This document shows positions 19,459-27,980 of a stretch of DNA of 47,460 nucleotides, piece after piece (the stretch's first letter is position 1; each line of letters starts with the position of its first letter). Below the pieces are notes generated by a model, which saw only the letters and a list, made by a program, of their open reading frames with translations, searched no databases and was not told where the DNA came from. Made by a program: the position numbers and the translations under genes. This DNA is from Alphaproteobacteria bacterium (lineage in GTDB: Bacteria; Pseudomonadota; Alphaproteobacteria; GCA-2731375). The stretch lies in assembly GCA_030746295.1 (NCBI GenBank), contig JASLMY010000011.1, positions 1 to 47,460 on the forward strand, written 5' to 3'.

Positions 19459-19488
19459 TGCAAAGAGTTCTTTAGTGTTGCTTATTGT
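19459..19488 (+). promoter_or_regulatory. Candidate sigma70-type promoter for the MarR gene
   Basis: TTGCAA at 19459-19464 and TATTGT at 19483-19488, 18 bp apart, each match the consensus at four of six positions. They lie in a markedly AT-rich stretch just upstream of ATG 19514. The -10 box is inside the GTTGC/GCAAC dyad, as expected for autorepression. No experimental support. Confidence 0.4.
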
Positions 19489-19500
19489 ATGTTAGGCAAC
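19477..19500. promoter_or_regulatory. Probable MarR operator (inverted repeat GTTGC-N14-GCAAC)
   Basis: GTTGC at 19477-19481 and GCAAC at 19496-19500 form a perfect 5-bp dyad centred in an AT-rich spacer. The arms extend imperfectly as TTGCTTA / TTAGGCAA. The size and position, over the start region of a marR-type gene and between divergent genes, fit a dimeric MarR site. A further GTTGC half-site occurs at 19457-19461. Confidence 0.5.
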
Positions 19501-19513
19501 TAGTTTCACAAGC

Positions 19514-20032
19514 ATGGATATCGATCAGCCACGCTTGGATCAGCGCGAGACCGCCGGGCACAATATCGGCTTTCTGATACACGATGCGGCCCGCCTGATG
19601 CGTATGAGCTACGACCGCAAGATGCGGACGCTGGGGCTGACCCGCTCGCAGTGGTGGGTGATGACCCATCTCTATTTCAACGAGGGCATCTCGCAGACCG
19701 AGCTCTCGGCGCTCCTCGACATCGAACGCGCGACGCTCGGCCGCCTGCTCGACCGACTGGAGGACAAGGGTTGGGTCGAGCGCCGCCCCCACCCCAGCGA
19801 CCGCAGGGTCAAGCGCGTCTACTTGACCGGCGAAGTCGAGCTCTTGATGCAGACCATGCGGTCGATGGCGGCAGAGGTTCGCGGCGAGGCCCTGGCCGGT
19901 ATCCCGACCCCTGAGCAAGAGGCGCTGGTCGAGATCCTGATTAGAATCAAGTCCAATTTGCTCGGCCCGGGCGAAAGTACGGCGGATGAAGCCGTCGGGG
20001 CCGGCACGAAGGAGAAGATCCGACATGGCTGA
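19514..20032 (+). CDS. MarR family transcriptional regulator
   Basis: 172-residue winged-helix regulator, a little longer than usual because of tails at both ends. The recognition region ISQTELSALLDIERATLGRLLDRLEDKGWVERR and the wing HPSDRRVKRVYLT are clear. An N-terminal dimerisation helix precedes them (FLIHDAARLMRMSYDRKM). It probably represses its own promoter and the divergent SDR, with release by a phenolic or drug-like ligand as in other MarR proteins. It overlaps the following HlyD-like gene by 8 bp, so the two are co-transcribed, the classic mar/emr arrangement. Ligand unknown. Confidence 0.94.
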   Translation: MDIDQPRLDQRETAGHNIGFLIHDAARLMRMSYDRKMRTLGLTRSQWWVMTHLYFNEGISQTELSALLDIERATLGRLLDRLEDKGWVERRPHPSDRRVKRVYLTGEVELLMQTMRSMAAEVRGEALAGIPTPEQEALVEILIRIKSNLLGPGESTADEAVGAGTKEKIRHG

Positions 20033-21305
20033 TCCGGCGACCGATCAGAAACCAGGGCCGAGCGAGCCGGCGAGCGCACCGGAAACGACGGCGGAGAACG
20101 TCACCCGCATCGAGCCCGAGCAATCGAGCCAAGAGACGACCCAGACCGCGGCGGCCGAGCCGATCAGCGCCCGAAGCCGGCCGAGGCGCCGCTTTCGCCA
20201 CCATATCGGTTTCTTCCGGCCCATTTTGAGGCTCTTGTTGATGGTCGTGCTGCCGCTGGTGGCCGCCGTCTACGGCGCGCTTTGGTGGGGCGAGAGCATG
20301 CGCTACGTCACCACCGAGAACGCCTATGTCAAGGCCGACGTCATCGCCATCAGCGCCGACGTCGGCGGCCGCGTGATCGAGATCCAAGCGAAGGAAAACG
20401 CCCGCGTCAGCGGCGGCCAGATGCTGTTTCGCATCGACCCGCGCCCCTACGAGATCGAGATCGCCGAGGCCAAGGCCGAGCTCGACCGGGTGCGCACCGA
20501 GATCGAGTCGACCCGCGCTGATTATCGCAGCGGCCAGCGCGAGGTGCGCGTCCGCCAGGAGCGGACCCGCTACCTGGAAGGCGAGCTCAAGCGTCAGCAG
20601 ACGCTGACCCAGCGCGGCGTCGGCACCGGCGCCAAGCTAGACGAGGCCCGCCACGAGCTGGAGATGTCCAGGCGCGAGGTCGACACCGTCCGGGAGCGCA
20701 ACCGAATGCTGCTGGCGGAGCTTTCGGGCGATGCGCAGATCAAGGTCACCGACCACCCGAAATACCTCTCCGCACTGGCGGAATTGGACCGGGCCGAGCT
20801 CGACTTCTCCTACGCAACGGTGCTGGCCCCCTCCGACGGCATTCTCGGCAACATCAAGCTGCAGCTGGGCGAATACGTGAAATCGGGCGAGCCGATGTTC
20901 TCGCTGGTTCAGGTCGACGCCCCTTGGATCGAGGCCAACCTGAAGGAGACGCAGCTCACCCACGTGCGCATCGGCCAAGAGGTGAGCTTCGTCGTCGATT
21001 CCTATCCCGACGTCGAGTGGCATGGCAAGGTCGCTAGCATCGCCCCCGCTACCGGGGCCGAGTTCTCGCTGCTACCACCGCAGAACGCCTCCGGCAATTG
21101 GGTCAAGGTGGTGCAGCGGATCCCGGTCAGGGTGGCAATCGCCGAGGAGAACCAGGAATTCGCCCTCCGCGCCGGCATGACCGTGACCCTGTCCATCGAT
21201 ACCGAGCGCGACCGCAGCCTGGGCGTCATGGCGCGCGAGCTGGTCGATTGGCTGGGCCTCGAGGGCGTGGTGCCGGAGGAGTGGTTGGCGAAGCTCGACG
21301 ATTAG
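20025..21305 (+). CDS. HlyD/EmrA-type membrane fusion (periplasmic adaptor) protein
   Basis: 426 residues from ATG 20025, preceded by GAAGGAGAA; an in-frame start at 19986 lies inside the MarR gene and lacks support. Layout: about 55 low-complexity cytoplasmic residues, one membrane anchor around residues 65-85 (LRLLLMVVLPLVAAVYGALW), then the lipoyl half-motif YVKADVIAISADVGGRV. A long helical hairpin of about residues 145-250 with heptad-like charge pattern follows, then the second lipoyl half (TVLAPSDGILGN) and the EmrA signature SGNWVKVVQRIPVRV. EmrA proteins work with an EmrB-type MFS pump and an outer-membrane channel, but the next gene is an M20 hydrolase. The partner must be elsewhere, or is the TetA-like MFS at 24943 (less likely). 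Confidence 0.93.
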   Translation: MADPATDQKPGPSEPASAPETTAENVTRIEPEQSSQETTQTAAAEPISARSRPRRRFRHHIGFFRPILRLLLMVVLPLVAAVYGALWWGESMRYVTTENAYVKADVIAISADVGGRVIEIQAKENARVSGGQMLFRIDPRPYEIEIAEAKAELDRVRTEIESTRADYRSGQREVRVRQERTRYLEGELKRQQTLTQRGVGTGAKLDEARHELEMSRREVDTVRERNRMLLAELSGDAQIKVTDHPKYLSALAELDRAELDFSYATVLAPSDGILGNIKLQLGEYVKSGEPMFSLVQVDAPWIEANLKETQLTHVRIGQEVSFVVDSYPDVEWHGKVASIAPATGAEFSLLPPQNASGNWVKVVQRIPVRVAIAEENQEFALRAGMTVTLSIDTERDRSLGVMARELVDWLGLEGVVPEEWLAKLDD

Positions 21306-21383
21306 GGGTCGAGCACCGCTTCACCGAGATCTAACGCATTTCGGCGGTCACCGGCCCTGCGGAAAAGGCGAGGCGGGGGACCC

Positions 21384-22631
21384 ATGACCGACAAGATAAA
21401 TCTGCTGCAGGTCGACGATGGCCGCCTTTGGGAGACCATCGAACGTTCGGCTCGCATCGGTCCCGGCCGCGATCAGGGCCTCAGGCGATTGGCGCTGGAA
21501 GCCCCCGACAAGGAGATGCGCGATCTCTTCGTCGCCTGGTGCGAGGCCGCGGGCTGCGCGGTCACGGTCGACGCCATGGGCAACATCTTCGCCCGGCGGC
21601 CCGGCACCGACGACGACCTGCCGCCGGTCCTGATCGGCAGCCACCTCGACACCCAATTCACCGGCGGCCGCTTTGACGGCATCCTCGGCGTCCTCGCGGG
21701 CCTGGAGATCGTGCGCACGCTGAACGACCGCGAGATCGCGACCCGGCGGGCAATCGAGGTCGTCAACTGGTCGAACGAGGAGGGTGCCCGCTTCAACCCG
21801 CCGATGCTGGCATCGGCCGTGTTCGCGGGCCTGCGCGAGCTGGATTGGGCCCATGGCCGCACCGACAACGACGGCGTCACTTATGGCGAGGCGCTGGCCG
21901 AGATCGGCTATGTCGGCGAAGCGCCCATGGGAGGGCGCGAGATCGACGCCTATTTCGAGCTCCATATCGAGCAGGGCCCGCTTCTGGAAGAGGCCGGCAT
22001 CGACGTCGGCATCGTCACCCACGGCTACGCGACGCGCGGCATGAGGGTCGAGATTCGCGGCGAGACCGCGCATACCGGGCCGACACCGATGGACAAGCGC
22101 CGGAACGCGCTGGTGGGGGCGGCCTACCTGATCGCCCAGGTCAACGACATCGGCTGGAAATACCACGGACAAGGCGGCAAGACGACCTCGAGCCAGATCG
22201 AGATCTGGCCCAACGCCACCGGCATCCTGCCCGAATACGCCCAGGTGACGATCGATTTCCGCCATCCCGACGGCGCCGGTGTCACCCGCATGTTGGCCGA
22301 GGTCGAGGCGGCGATCGAGTCCAGCGCCGAGAAGGGCAACGTCGATATCGAGATCGCCGAGACTTGGCGCTTCGGCGACGAGCGCTTCGATCCGACCTGC
22401 GTGCAGCACCTGCGCGACGCCGCCGACAGCCTGGGCATCCCCTACCAGGACATGCAGAGCCAGGCCGGCCACGACGCCTACAACATGACCCACGTGTGCC
22501 CGACGGCGCTGCTGTTCTGCCCCTGCGAGGACGGCATCACCCACAACGAAGCCGAGAACGTGGCCCGCGAGAACGCGGCGCCCAGCGTCAACGTGCTGTT
22601 GCACGCGGTGCTGGCGCGGGCCGACCGATAG
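21384..22631 (+). CDS. M20-family Zn hydrolase: N-carbamoyl-amino-acid hydrolase / allantoate amidohydrolase-like
   Basis: 415 residues, paralogous to the protein at 1874-3109. Metal ligands appear in the same order: GSHLDTQ (His88), RFDG (Asp98), SNEEG (Glu132-Glu133), HIEQGP and late THNEAE. SQAGHDAYNM is the substrate-site segment. RVEIRGETAHTGPTPMDKRRNAL and [10 protein letters not shown] form the dimerisation/lid domain. ATG 21384 follows GAGGCGGGGGA. It is co-directional with, and 78 bp after, the HlyD-like gene, and convergent with the MBL hydrolase (25 bp apart). Either carbamoyl-amino acids or ureides could be the substrate. The two copies differ near the active site (SGAGHDACN against SQAGHDAYN), which suggests different specificities. 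Confidence 0.91.
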   Translation: MTDKINLLQVDDGRLWETIERSARIGPGRDQGLRRLALEAPDKEMRDLFVAWCEAAGCAVTVDAMGNIFARRPGTDDDLPPVLIGSHLDTQFTGGRFDGILGVLAGLEIVRTLNDREIATRRAIEVVNWSNEEGARFNPPMLASAVFAGLRELDWAHGRTDNDGVTYGEALAEIGYVGEAPMGGREIDAYFELHIEQGPLLEEAGIDVGIVTHGYATRGMRVEIRGETAHTGPTPMDKRRNALVGAAYLIAQVNDIGWKYHGQGGKTTSSQIEIWPNATGILPEYAQVTIDFRHPDGAGVTRMLAEVEAAIESSAEKGNVDIEIAETWRFGDERFDPTCVQHLRDAADSLGIPYQDMQSQAGHDAYNMTHVCPTALLFCPCEDGITHNEAENVARENAAPSVNVLLHAVLARADR

Positions 22632-22656
22632 CTGACCTGGAAAATCTCGGAAGCCG

Positions 22657-23517
22657 TCAGAAGGCGTTGATGGGCAGCTTCATATAGGCGATGCCGTTGG
22701 CCTCCGGCTCCGGCAGGCGGCCGGCGCGGATGTTGACTTGGATTGCCGGCAGCAGCAGGCCCGGTGCCGACAGGGTTGCGTCCCTGGCCGTCCGCATCTC
22801 GACGAAGGCCGCCTCGTCGATGCCGTCGTGGACGTGGATGTTGTCGGACCGCTCGGCCGCTACCGTAGTTTCCCAGGCATAGTCCCGCTCACCCGGCGCA
22901 TAGTCGTGACCGACGAAGATCCGGGTCTTGTCGGGGAGCGACAAAATGCGACGGATCGAGCGGTAGAGCTCGGCCGCGCTGCCGTTCGGGAAGTCGCAAC
23001 GGGCGCTGCCGAAGTCGGGCATGAAGATGGTATCGCCGGTAAACGCCGCGTCACCGACGAGATAGGTCGCACAGGCCGGAGTGTGCCCCGGCGTCGCCAA
23101 CACCTCCAGCGTCATGCCACCTATCTCAATCCGATCGCCCTCCGCCAGCAGACGGTCGAACTCGCTGCCTTCGCCCGAGACCACGTCCTCGATGTTGTAG
23201 AGCGCGGCGAAGATCTGCTGCACGTCGACGATGCCGGCACCGATGGCGATCTTTCCGCCGAGCGTCTCTTGCAGATAGGGCGCCGCGGTCAGGTGATCGG
23301 CATGAGCATGGGTCTCGAGGATCCAGTCGACGACCAACCCCTGATCCTTGACGAAGGCGATCAGCTTGTCGGCGGAGCGCGTCGCCGTGCGGCCGGAGGC
23401 GGCGTCGAAGTCCAAGACCGAATCGACGATGGCCGCGTGGTCGCCGTCCGGCTCGGCCACGGCATAGGTGATGGTGCAGGTGTCGGAATCGAAGAACGCA
23501 GTAACGCGTGGCGACAT
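22657..23517 (-). CDS. MBL-fold metallo-hydrolase, persulfide dioxygenase / glyoxalase II-like
   Basis: 286 residues. The metal-binding core ETHAHADHLTAA gives HxHxDH (His70, His72, Asp74, His75). Further ligands fall in ATPGHTPACATY, AAFTGDTIFMPDFGSARCDFPNG and IFVGHDYAPG. The GDTIF...GSARCDFPNG stretch is typical of the ETHE1/Blh group, which oxidises glutathione persulfide or hydrolyses thioesters. The start ATG 23517 is preceded by GGGGAAGGGGAG; a GTG at 23538 would place that site inside the gene. It is divergent from the CoA-transferase gene across 231 bp. No rhodanese or sulfide:quinone reductase gene adjoins it, so a sulfur role rests on family similarity only. Confidence 0.9.
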   Translation of the reverse strand: MSPRVTAFFDSDTCTITYAVAEPDGDHAAIVDSVLDFDAASGRTATRSADKLIAFVKDQGLVVDWILETHAHADHLTAAPYLQETLGGKIAIGAGIVDVQQIFAALYNIEDVVSGEGSEFDRLLAEGDRIEIGGMTLEVLATPGHTPACATYLVGDAAFTGDTIFMPDFGSARCDFPNGSAAELYRSIRRILSLPDKTRIFVGHDYAPGERDYAWETTVAAERSDNIHVHDGIDEAAFVEMRTARDATLSAPGLLLPAIQVNIRAGRLPEPEANGIAYMKLPINAF

Positions 23518-23748
23518 GAAACGGCTCCCCTTCCCCACGTCAGGCTTGTTGGCGACGACGCCCCCCAGGCGTCCGGCATCTTACACGGCTCCAACGCCCG
23601 TCTACAGCGTCCCGAGGCTCATAGGGGCATCCTTGCGTTTCAGCGCCTTCGGTTGCTGTGCCACGCCGAGGCCCAGCCCCTTTCCGCCCCTGGCGATCCT
23701 GTGATATTCCGGCCGGCACACCGTAGCGCAAGCCCGAGGAAGCAACTG

Positions 23749-24900
23749 ATGAACCAACCCGGCCCCCTGAACGGCGTTACCGTCGTCGACATGACCCGCG
23801 TCCTGGCGGGCCCCTTCTGCACCCTGATGCTGGCCGAGCTGGGTGCCCGGGTGATCAAGGTGGAAACGCCCGGCCGCGGCGACGACGCGCGCCACTACGG
23901 CCCCTTCGTCAACGGCAAGTCGGCCTACTTCGTCTCTGTCAACCGGGGCAAGGAATCGATCGCGCTGGACCTCAAGGACGATGGCGACCGCGCCACCTTC
24001 GAAAGGCTTCTGGAATCGGCGGACGTCATCGTCGAGAACTTCCGTCCCGGCACCATGGAGAAGCTCGGCTACGGCTGGGAGAGCCTGCACGAGCGCTTTC
24101 CGAGGCTGATCTACGCCGCCGTCTCGGGCTTCGGCCATTCCGGCCCGCACAGCCAGCGCCCCGCCTACGACATGGTGGTGCAGGCGATGGGGGGAATCAT
24201 GAGCATTACCGGCCAGCCGGGGGCGCCGCCGACCCGCGTCGGCACCTCGATCGGCGATATCGGCGCCGGCCTCTACACCGCCATCGGCATCAACGCGGCA
24301 CTCTTCGACCGGGCCCAGACGGGCGAAGCGCGAAAAGTCGACATCGGCATGCTGGACTGCCAGATCAGCCTCTGCGAGAACGCCATGGTGCGCTACACCT
24401 CGTCGGGCGAATCCCCGGGCCCGCTCGGCGCCAAGCACCCCTCGATCACCCCCTTCCAGGTCTTCCCGACCCTCGACGGCTACATGATCATCGCGGCGGG
24501 CAACGACGTCATGTTCCAGCGCCTCTGCGGCACCATCGAGCGGCCGGACCTGGGCGAGGACCCGCGCTTCCAGAGCAACGACTTGCGCAACCAGAACGCC
24601 GAGGCGTTGGAGGCGGCGCTGAACGAGGTGCTGACGGTCCGCGCGACCGCGACCTGGCTGGAGCTTCTGGACGCGGCGGGGGTGCCGGCGAGCGGCATCA
24701 ACGACATGGCCCATGTCGCCGCGCACCCGCAGGTGGGACCGCGCAACATGCTGGTCGAGGTCGAGGACGCGACCACCGGCACGCTCAAGGTCGCCGGCAA
24801 TCCGATCAAGCTTTCCGGCTATGCCGACCCGCCCGGCCGCAACGCCGCCCCGGACCTGGACCGGGACCGCGAGCGCTTGTTGAAGGAACTCGGGCTCTAG
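23749..24900 (+). CDS. CaiB/BaiF family III CoA-transferase
   Basis: 383 residues. Moves CoA between carboxylic acids. Starts MNQPGPLNGVTVVDMTRVLA, then GPFCTLMLAELGARVIKVE, the CoA-binding N-terminal motif. NFRPGTMEKLGYGW and the nucleophile region RPAYDMVVQAMGGIM (Asp141, matching formyl-CoA transferase Asp169) follow, then MLDCQISLCENAM and the KHPSITPFQVF loop. GAGGA sits 8 bases before ATG 23749. The frame stays open far upstream, but that extension is antisense to the MBL gene and has no family match. Next is the MFS gene, 42 bp downstream after a short GC hairpin. The substrate acid is unknown. Confidence 0.93.
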   Translation: MNQPGPLNGVTVVDMTRVLAGPFCTLMLAELGARVIKVETPGRGDDARHYGPFVNGKSAYFVSVNRGKESIALDLKDDGDRATFERLLESADVIVENFRPGTMEKLGYGWESLHERFPRLIYAAVSGFGHSGPHSQRPAYDMVVQAMGGIMSITGQPGAPPTRVGTSIGDIGAGLYTAIGINAALFDRAQTGEARKVDIGMLDCQISLCENAMVRYTSSGESPGPLGAKHPSITPFQVFPTLDGYMIIAAGNDVMFQRLCGTIERPDLGEDPRFQSNDLRNQNAEALEAALNEVLTVRATATWLELLDAAGVPASGINDMAHVAAHPQVGPRNMLVEVEDATTGTLKVAGNPIKLSGYADPPGRNAAPDLDRDRERLLKELGL

Positions 24901-24942
24901 CCTCAAACTCCCGCCCGGCGGGCAAGACCAGGGGAAGGGCGG

Positions 24943-26091
24943 ATGTTCGTTCTGCTCTTCACCATCTTCATCGACCTGGTCGGCTTCGCCATCGTCTTTC
25001 CGATCCTGCCGTTCCTGGCCCAGCAATACGGCGCCGACGCACGCCTGGTGACCCTGCTGATCGCGGTCTACAGCGCCTTGCAGATCGTCGGCGCGCCGGT
25101 CTGGGGTCGGGTCAGCGATCACTTCGGCCGCAAGCGCGTCTTGCTGCTGACGCTCGCCGGCGGCGGCCTCGGTTATCTCTGGTTCGGGCTCGCCGGCTCT
25201 CTCACCGGGCTCTTCCTGGCCCGCGCCTTCGGCGGCGCTATGGCCGGCAACGTCGCCGTGGCGCAGGCCTACCTCGCCGACCTGACGACGCCCGAGGAAC
25301 GATCGGCGGCGATGGCCAAGATCGGCGCCGCCTTCGGCCTCGCCTTCGTCGTCGGCCCCGGCCTCGGCGGCGTGCTGGCGGGCGCCGATCCGGAGGCGCC
25401 GAACTTTCTCCTGCCCTGCCTGGTGGCGGCGGGCCTGTCCTTCGCCGCCTGCCTCCTGGGCCTGGTCATCCTGCGCGAGCCGGCCCGCCACAGCGAGAGC
25501 GCCGGCCCGCCGTCGATGGCCGAAGTCATGGCGGCGCTCGAACGCCGCCGCATCTTCGGCTTGGTCGCGCTGATGGCTATCGTCAGCCTGGTCTTCTCGA
25601 TGGCGATGGCGATCTACCCGCTCTGGCTCGATGCCCGCTTCGGCTGGGGACCGCGCGAAGTCGGCTACGTCTTCACCCTGATCGGCCTTGCGGTGACCGT
25701 CATTCAGGGCGGCCTGATCGGCCCGTTGACGCGCCTGGTCGGCGACTGGTGGGGGCTGGCGATCGGTGCCGCCGCCCTGGTCGCGGCGCTGGCCATGGTT
25801 TCAGCGATCAGCGCCACGCCCGGCCTCGTGCTGCACGTGGTGGCGCTCTGTCTTGGCATCTCGCTCTGCAACCCGATCCTGACCGGGCTCGTCTCCAAGG
25901 CGACCAAGGCCGAACATCAAGGCGCGACGCTTGGCCTCGCCAGCGCCGGCACCGGCAGCGGCCGGATCGCGGGACCGTTGTTGAGCGGCGCCCTCTTCGC
26001 CGGCCTGGGCGCCGATTGGCCGCTGCTGGTCGGCGCCGCGTTGATCCTGCCGGTGCTGCTCGGCGGCCTTTGGATGGCGCTCCGCGAGTAA
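24943..26091 (+). CDS. MFS transporter, TetA-like drug:proton antiporter group
   Basis: 382 residues, strongly hydrophobic, with about 12 predicted membrane helices. The first helix is the DHA1/TetA-type IFIDLVGFAIVFPILPFL. Motif A, GRVSDHFGRKRVL, lies between helices 2 and 3 at about residues 54-66. GAAFGLAFVVGPGLGG in helix 5 is the antiporter motif C. This supports export by proton antiport rather than uptake. ATG 24943 is preceded by AGGGGAAGGG. It is co-directional with the CoA-transferase upstream and the solute-binding protein 19 bp downstream. Cargo unknown; no resistance function should be assumed from similarity alone. Confidence 0.92.
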   Translation: MFVLLFTIFIDLVGFAIVFPILPFLAQQYGADARLVTLLIAVYSALQIVGAPVWGRVSDHFGRKRVLLLTLAGGGLGYLWFGLAGSLTGLFLARAFGGAMAGNVAVAQAYLADLTTPEERSAAMAKIGAAFGLAFVVGPGLGGVLAGADPEAPNFLLPCLVAAGLSFAACLLGLVILREPARHSESAGPPSMAEVMAALERRRIFGLVALMAIVSLVFSMAMAIYPLWLDARFGWGPREVGYVFTLIGLAVTVIQGGLIGPLTRLVGDWWGLAIGAAALVAALAMVSAISATPGLVLHVVALCLGISLCNPILTGLVSKATKAEHQGATLGLASAGTGSGRIAGPLLSGALFAGLGADWPLLVGAALILPVLLGGLWMALRE

Positions 26092-26110
26092 ACCGCGCAG
26101 AATCGCCGGC

Positions 26111-27910
26111 ATGAAGCTGCCGCTCTATGCCGCTGCCCTCACGATGCTCACGCTAACCGCGTCGACGGCCGTCCAGGCCGACCATCACGCGCTCGCCATG
26201 CACGGGCGGCCCAAGCACGACGCCGGCTATCGCCATTTCGACTACGTCGATCCGGAAGCGCCCAAAGGCGGCCGGCTGGTGTTGTCCAGGACCGGCAGTT
26301 TCGACAACCTGAACCGCTACATCGTTCGAGGCCTGCCGGCCCAGGGCCTAGGCCTGACGCAGCGGACGCTCTTGCAGCGGAGCTGGGACGAGCCGTTCAC
26401 GCTTTATGCGCTGCTGGCCGACCGAGTGACGATGGCGGAGGACCGCTCCTGGGTCGCGTTCCGGATCAGGGGTACGGCCAAGTTCCACGACGGCAGCCCG
26501 GTGACGGTCGACGACGTGGTTTTCTCGGCAGAGACGCTCCGCCGCCAAGGCCGCCCCAACCACCGCCGCTACTACGGAGAGGTCGTCGAAGTCCAGCGCC
26601 CGGGACCCAAGACGGTGCGTTTCCACTTCGCCCCTTCGGGCAACCGGGAGCTGCCGCTGATCATGGGCCTGATGCCGGTGCTGCCGAAAGCAGCCTTTCG
26701 GGACCGGGCCTTCGACAGGGTCTCGCTGGAGCCCATTGCCGGCGCCGGCCCCTATCGCGTCGACGAGGTGGATCCCGGCCGCTCGATCAGCTATCGCCGC
26801 ATTCCGGGGCACTGGACCGAAGGCCTGCCGGCGGCACGCGGCCACTACAACTTCGATACCGTCCGCTACGACTACTACCGCGACGAGGACGCTCGCCACC
26901 TCGCCTTTCAGCGCGCCGAAGTGGACGTTCGCCGCGAGAACGACCCGCGCCGCTGGGCCTTGGCCTACGACTTCCCCGGGGTCCACGACGGCCGGGTCGT
27001 CAGGTCCGAGTTCCGCCACGGCCGGCCGGCCGGCATGTACGCGCTGGCCTGGAACGGCCGACGCCCGCCCTTCGGCGACGCCCGCGTGCGCCGGGCGCTC
27101 GGCCATGCCCTCGACTTCCCCTGGCTCAACCGCAGCTTCTACCACGACGCCTATCGACGGACGGCGAGCTACTTCGCCAACTCCAACCTGGCGGCCAGCG
27201 GTCTTCCGACGGCGGCCGAGCGGGCGCTGCTCGAACCGCACCGAGCCGCCTTGCCGCCGACCCTCTTCACCGAGCCCTACTTGCCGCCGGGTGCCGCGGC
27301 ATTCGGCGATTTGCGCCGACGTTTGCGCCTGGCCGATTCTGAGCTCCGCGCCGCCGGCTGGGTGGTGCGCGACCTCGCCCGGGTCGACGAGATAACCGGC
27401 ACCCCCCTCGCCTTCGAGATCATGCTGGGTCGGCGCGAGGACGAGCGCCTGGCCCTGACGCTCGCCCGCAACCTAGAGCGGCTCGGTGTCGAGGTCCGGG
27501 TCAGGACGGTGGATTCGGCGCAGTATCAGGAACGGCTCGACCGCTTCGACTTCGACGCCGTCCTCTACCGTTGGGGGCAGTCGCTCTCGCCCGGCAACGA
27601 GCAGGCCTTCTATTGGGGTAGCGCCGCCGCTGACCAAGCCGGCTCGCGCAACTATCCCGGCATCCGGGATCCGGTCGTCGACGCCCTGGTCGCGCACCTC
27701 ACGGCGGCAGCGAGCCGCGAAGACCTGACAGCCGCGAGCCGCGCCCTCGACCGCGCCTTGCTGTGGGGCGAGCACGTCCTGCCGCTCTTCCATTCGGACG
27801 TCGATCGCCTGGCCTACTGGGACCACCTCGCCCGGCCCCAACGCACCCCCCTTTATGGCCCCCGCCTGGAGACCTGGTGGGCCGGGCCCGCGGCACCCCG
27901 ACAGAGGTAG
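26111..27910 (+). CDS. Extracellular solute-binding protein family 5 (YejA-like peptide ABC transporter component)
   Basis: 599 residues. A Sec signal peptide of about 23 residues ends in TAVQA. The mature part begins with HALAMHGRPKHDAGYRHFDY and VDPEAPKGGRLVL, the pattern of YejA/microcin-C-type oligopeptide-binding proteins. Others are FDNLNRYIVRGLP, FHDGSPVTVDDVVFS (diagnostic of family 5), RRALGHALDFPWLNRSFYHD, and near the end LALTLARNLERLGVEVRVRTVD. It should bind peptides or peptide-like molecules in the periplasm. No yejB, yejE or yejF-type permease or ATPase gene is adjacent, so it must borrow a transporter. No strong ribosome-binding site precedes ATG 26111. Confidence 0.92.
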   Translation: MKLPLYAAALTMLTLTASTAVQADHHALAMHGRPKHDAGYRHFDYVDPEAPKGGRLVLSRTGSFDNLNRYIVRGLPAQGLGLTQRTLLQRSWDEPFTLYALLADRVTMAEDRSWVAFRIRGTAKFHDGSPVTVDDVVFSAETLRRQGRPNHRRYYGEVVEVQRPGPKTVRFHFAPSGNRELPLIMGLMPVLPKAAFRDRAFDRVSLEPIAGAGPYRVDEVDPGRSISYRRIPGHWTEGLPAARGHYNFDTVRYDYYRDEDARHLAFQRAEVDVRRENDPRRWALAYDFPGVHDGRVVRSEFRHGRPAGMYALAWNGRRPPFGDARVRRALGHALDFPWLNRSFYHDAYRRTASYFANSNLAASGLPTAAERALLEPHRAALPPTLFTEPYLPPGAAAFGDLRRRLRLADSELRAAGWVVRDLARVDEITGTPLAFEIMLGRREDERLALTLARNLERLGVEVRVRTVDSAQYQERLDRFDFDAVLYRWGQSLSPGNEQAFYWGSAAADQAGSRNYPGIRDPVVDALVAHLTAAASREDLTAASRALDRALLWGEHVLPLFHSDVDRLAYWDHLARPQRTPLYGPRLETWWAGPAAPRQR

Positions 27911-27980
27911 CCACGATGCGATTTGCGAAGCCGGACTCGCTCCCGTAAGCTCGCTCCGAACCACCCGAGGGAGAGACCGA

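Noticed and set aside
22738..23748. In-frame N-terminal extension of the CoA-transferase
   Set aside because: It is antisense to the MBL hydrolase and the family N-terminus starts exactly at 23749 behind GAGGA.
24910..24922. CCCGCC-C-GGCGGG palindrome between the CoA-transferase and MFS genes
   Set aside because: One-base centre leaves only about 4 usable pairs and no T-run; common by chance in GC-rich DNA.
23602..25491. Long minus-strand open frame (629 codons) opposite the CoA-transferase and MFS genes
   Set aside because: Composition is Arg/Ala/Gly/Asp-rich with no domain, and both opposite genes are clear family members; typical GC-rich antisense frame.
24943..26091. Reading the MFS gene as the missing EmrB partner of the HlyD-like protein
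   Set aside because: EmrB proteins have 14 helices and DHA2 features and adjoin emrA; this is a 12-helix TetA-like protein three genes away.
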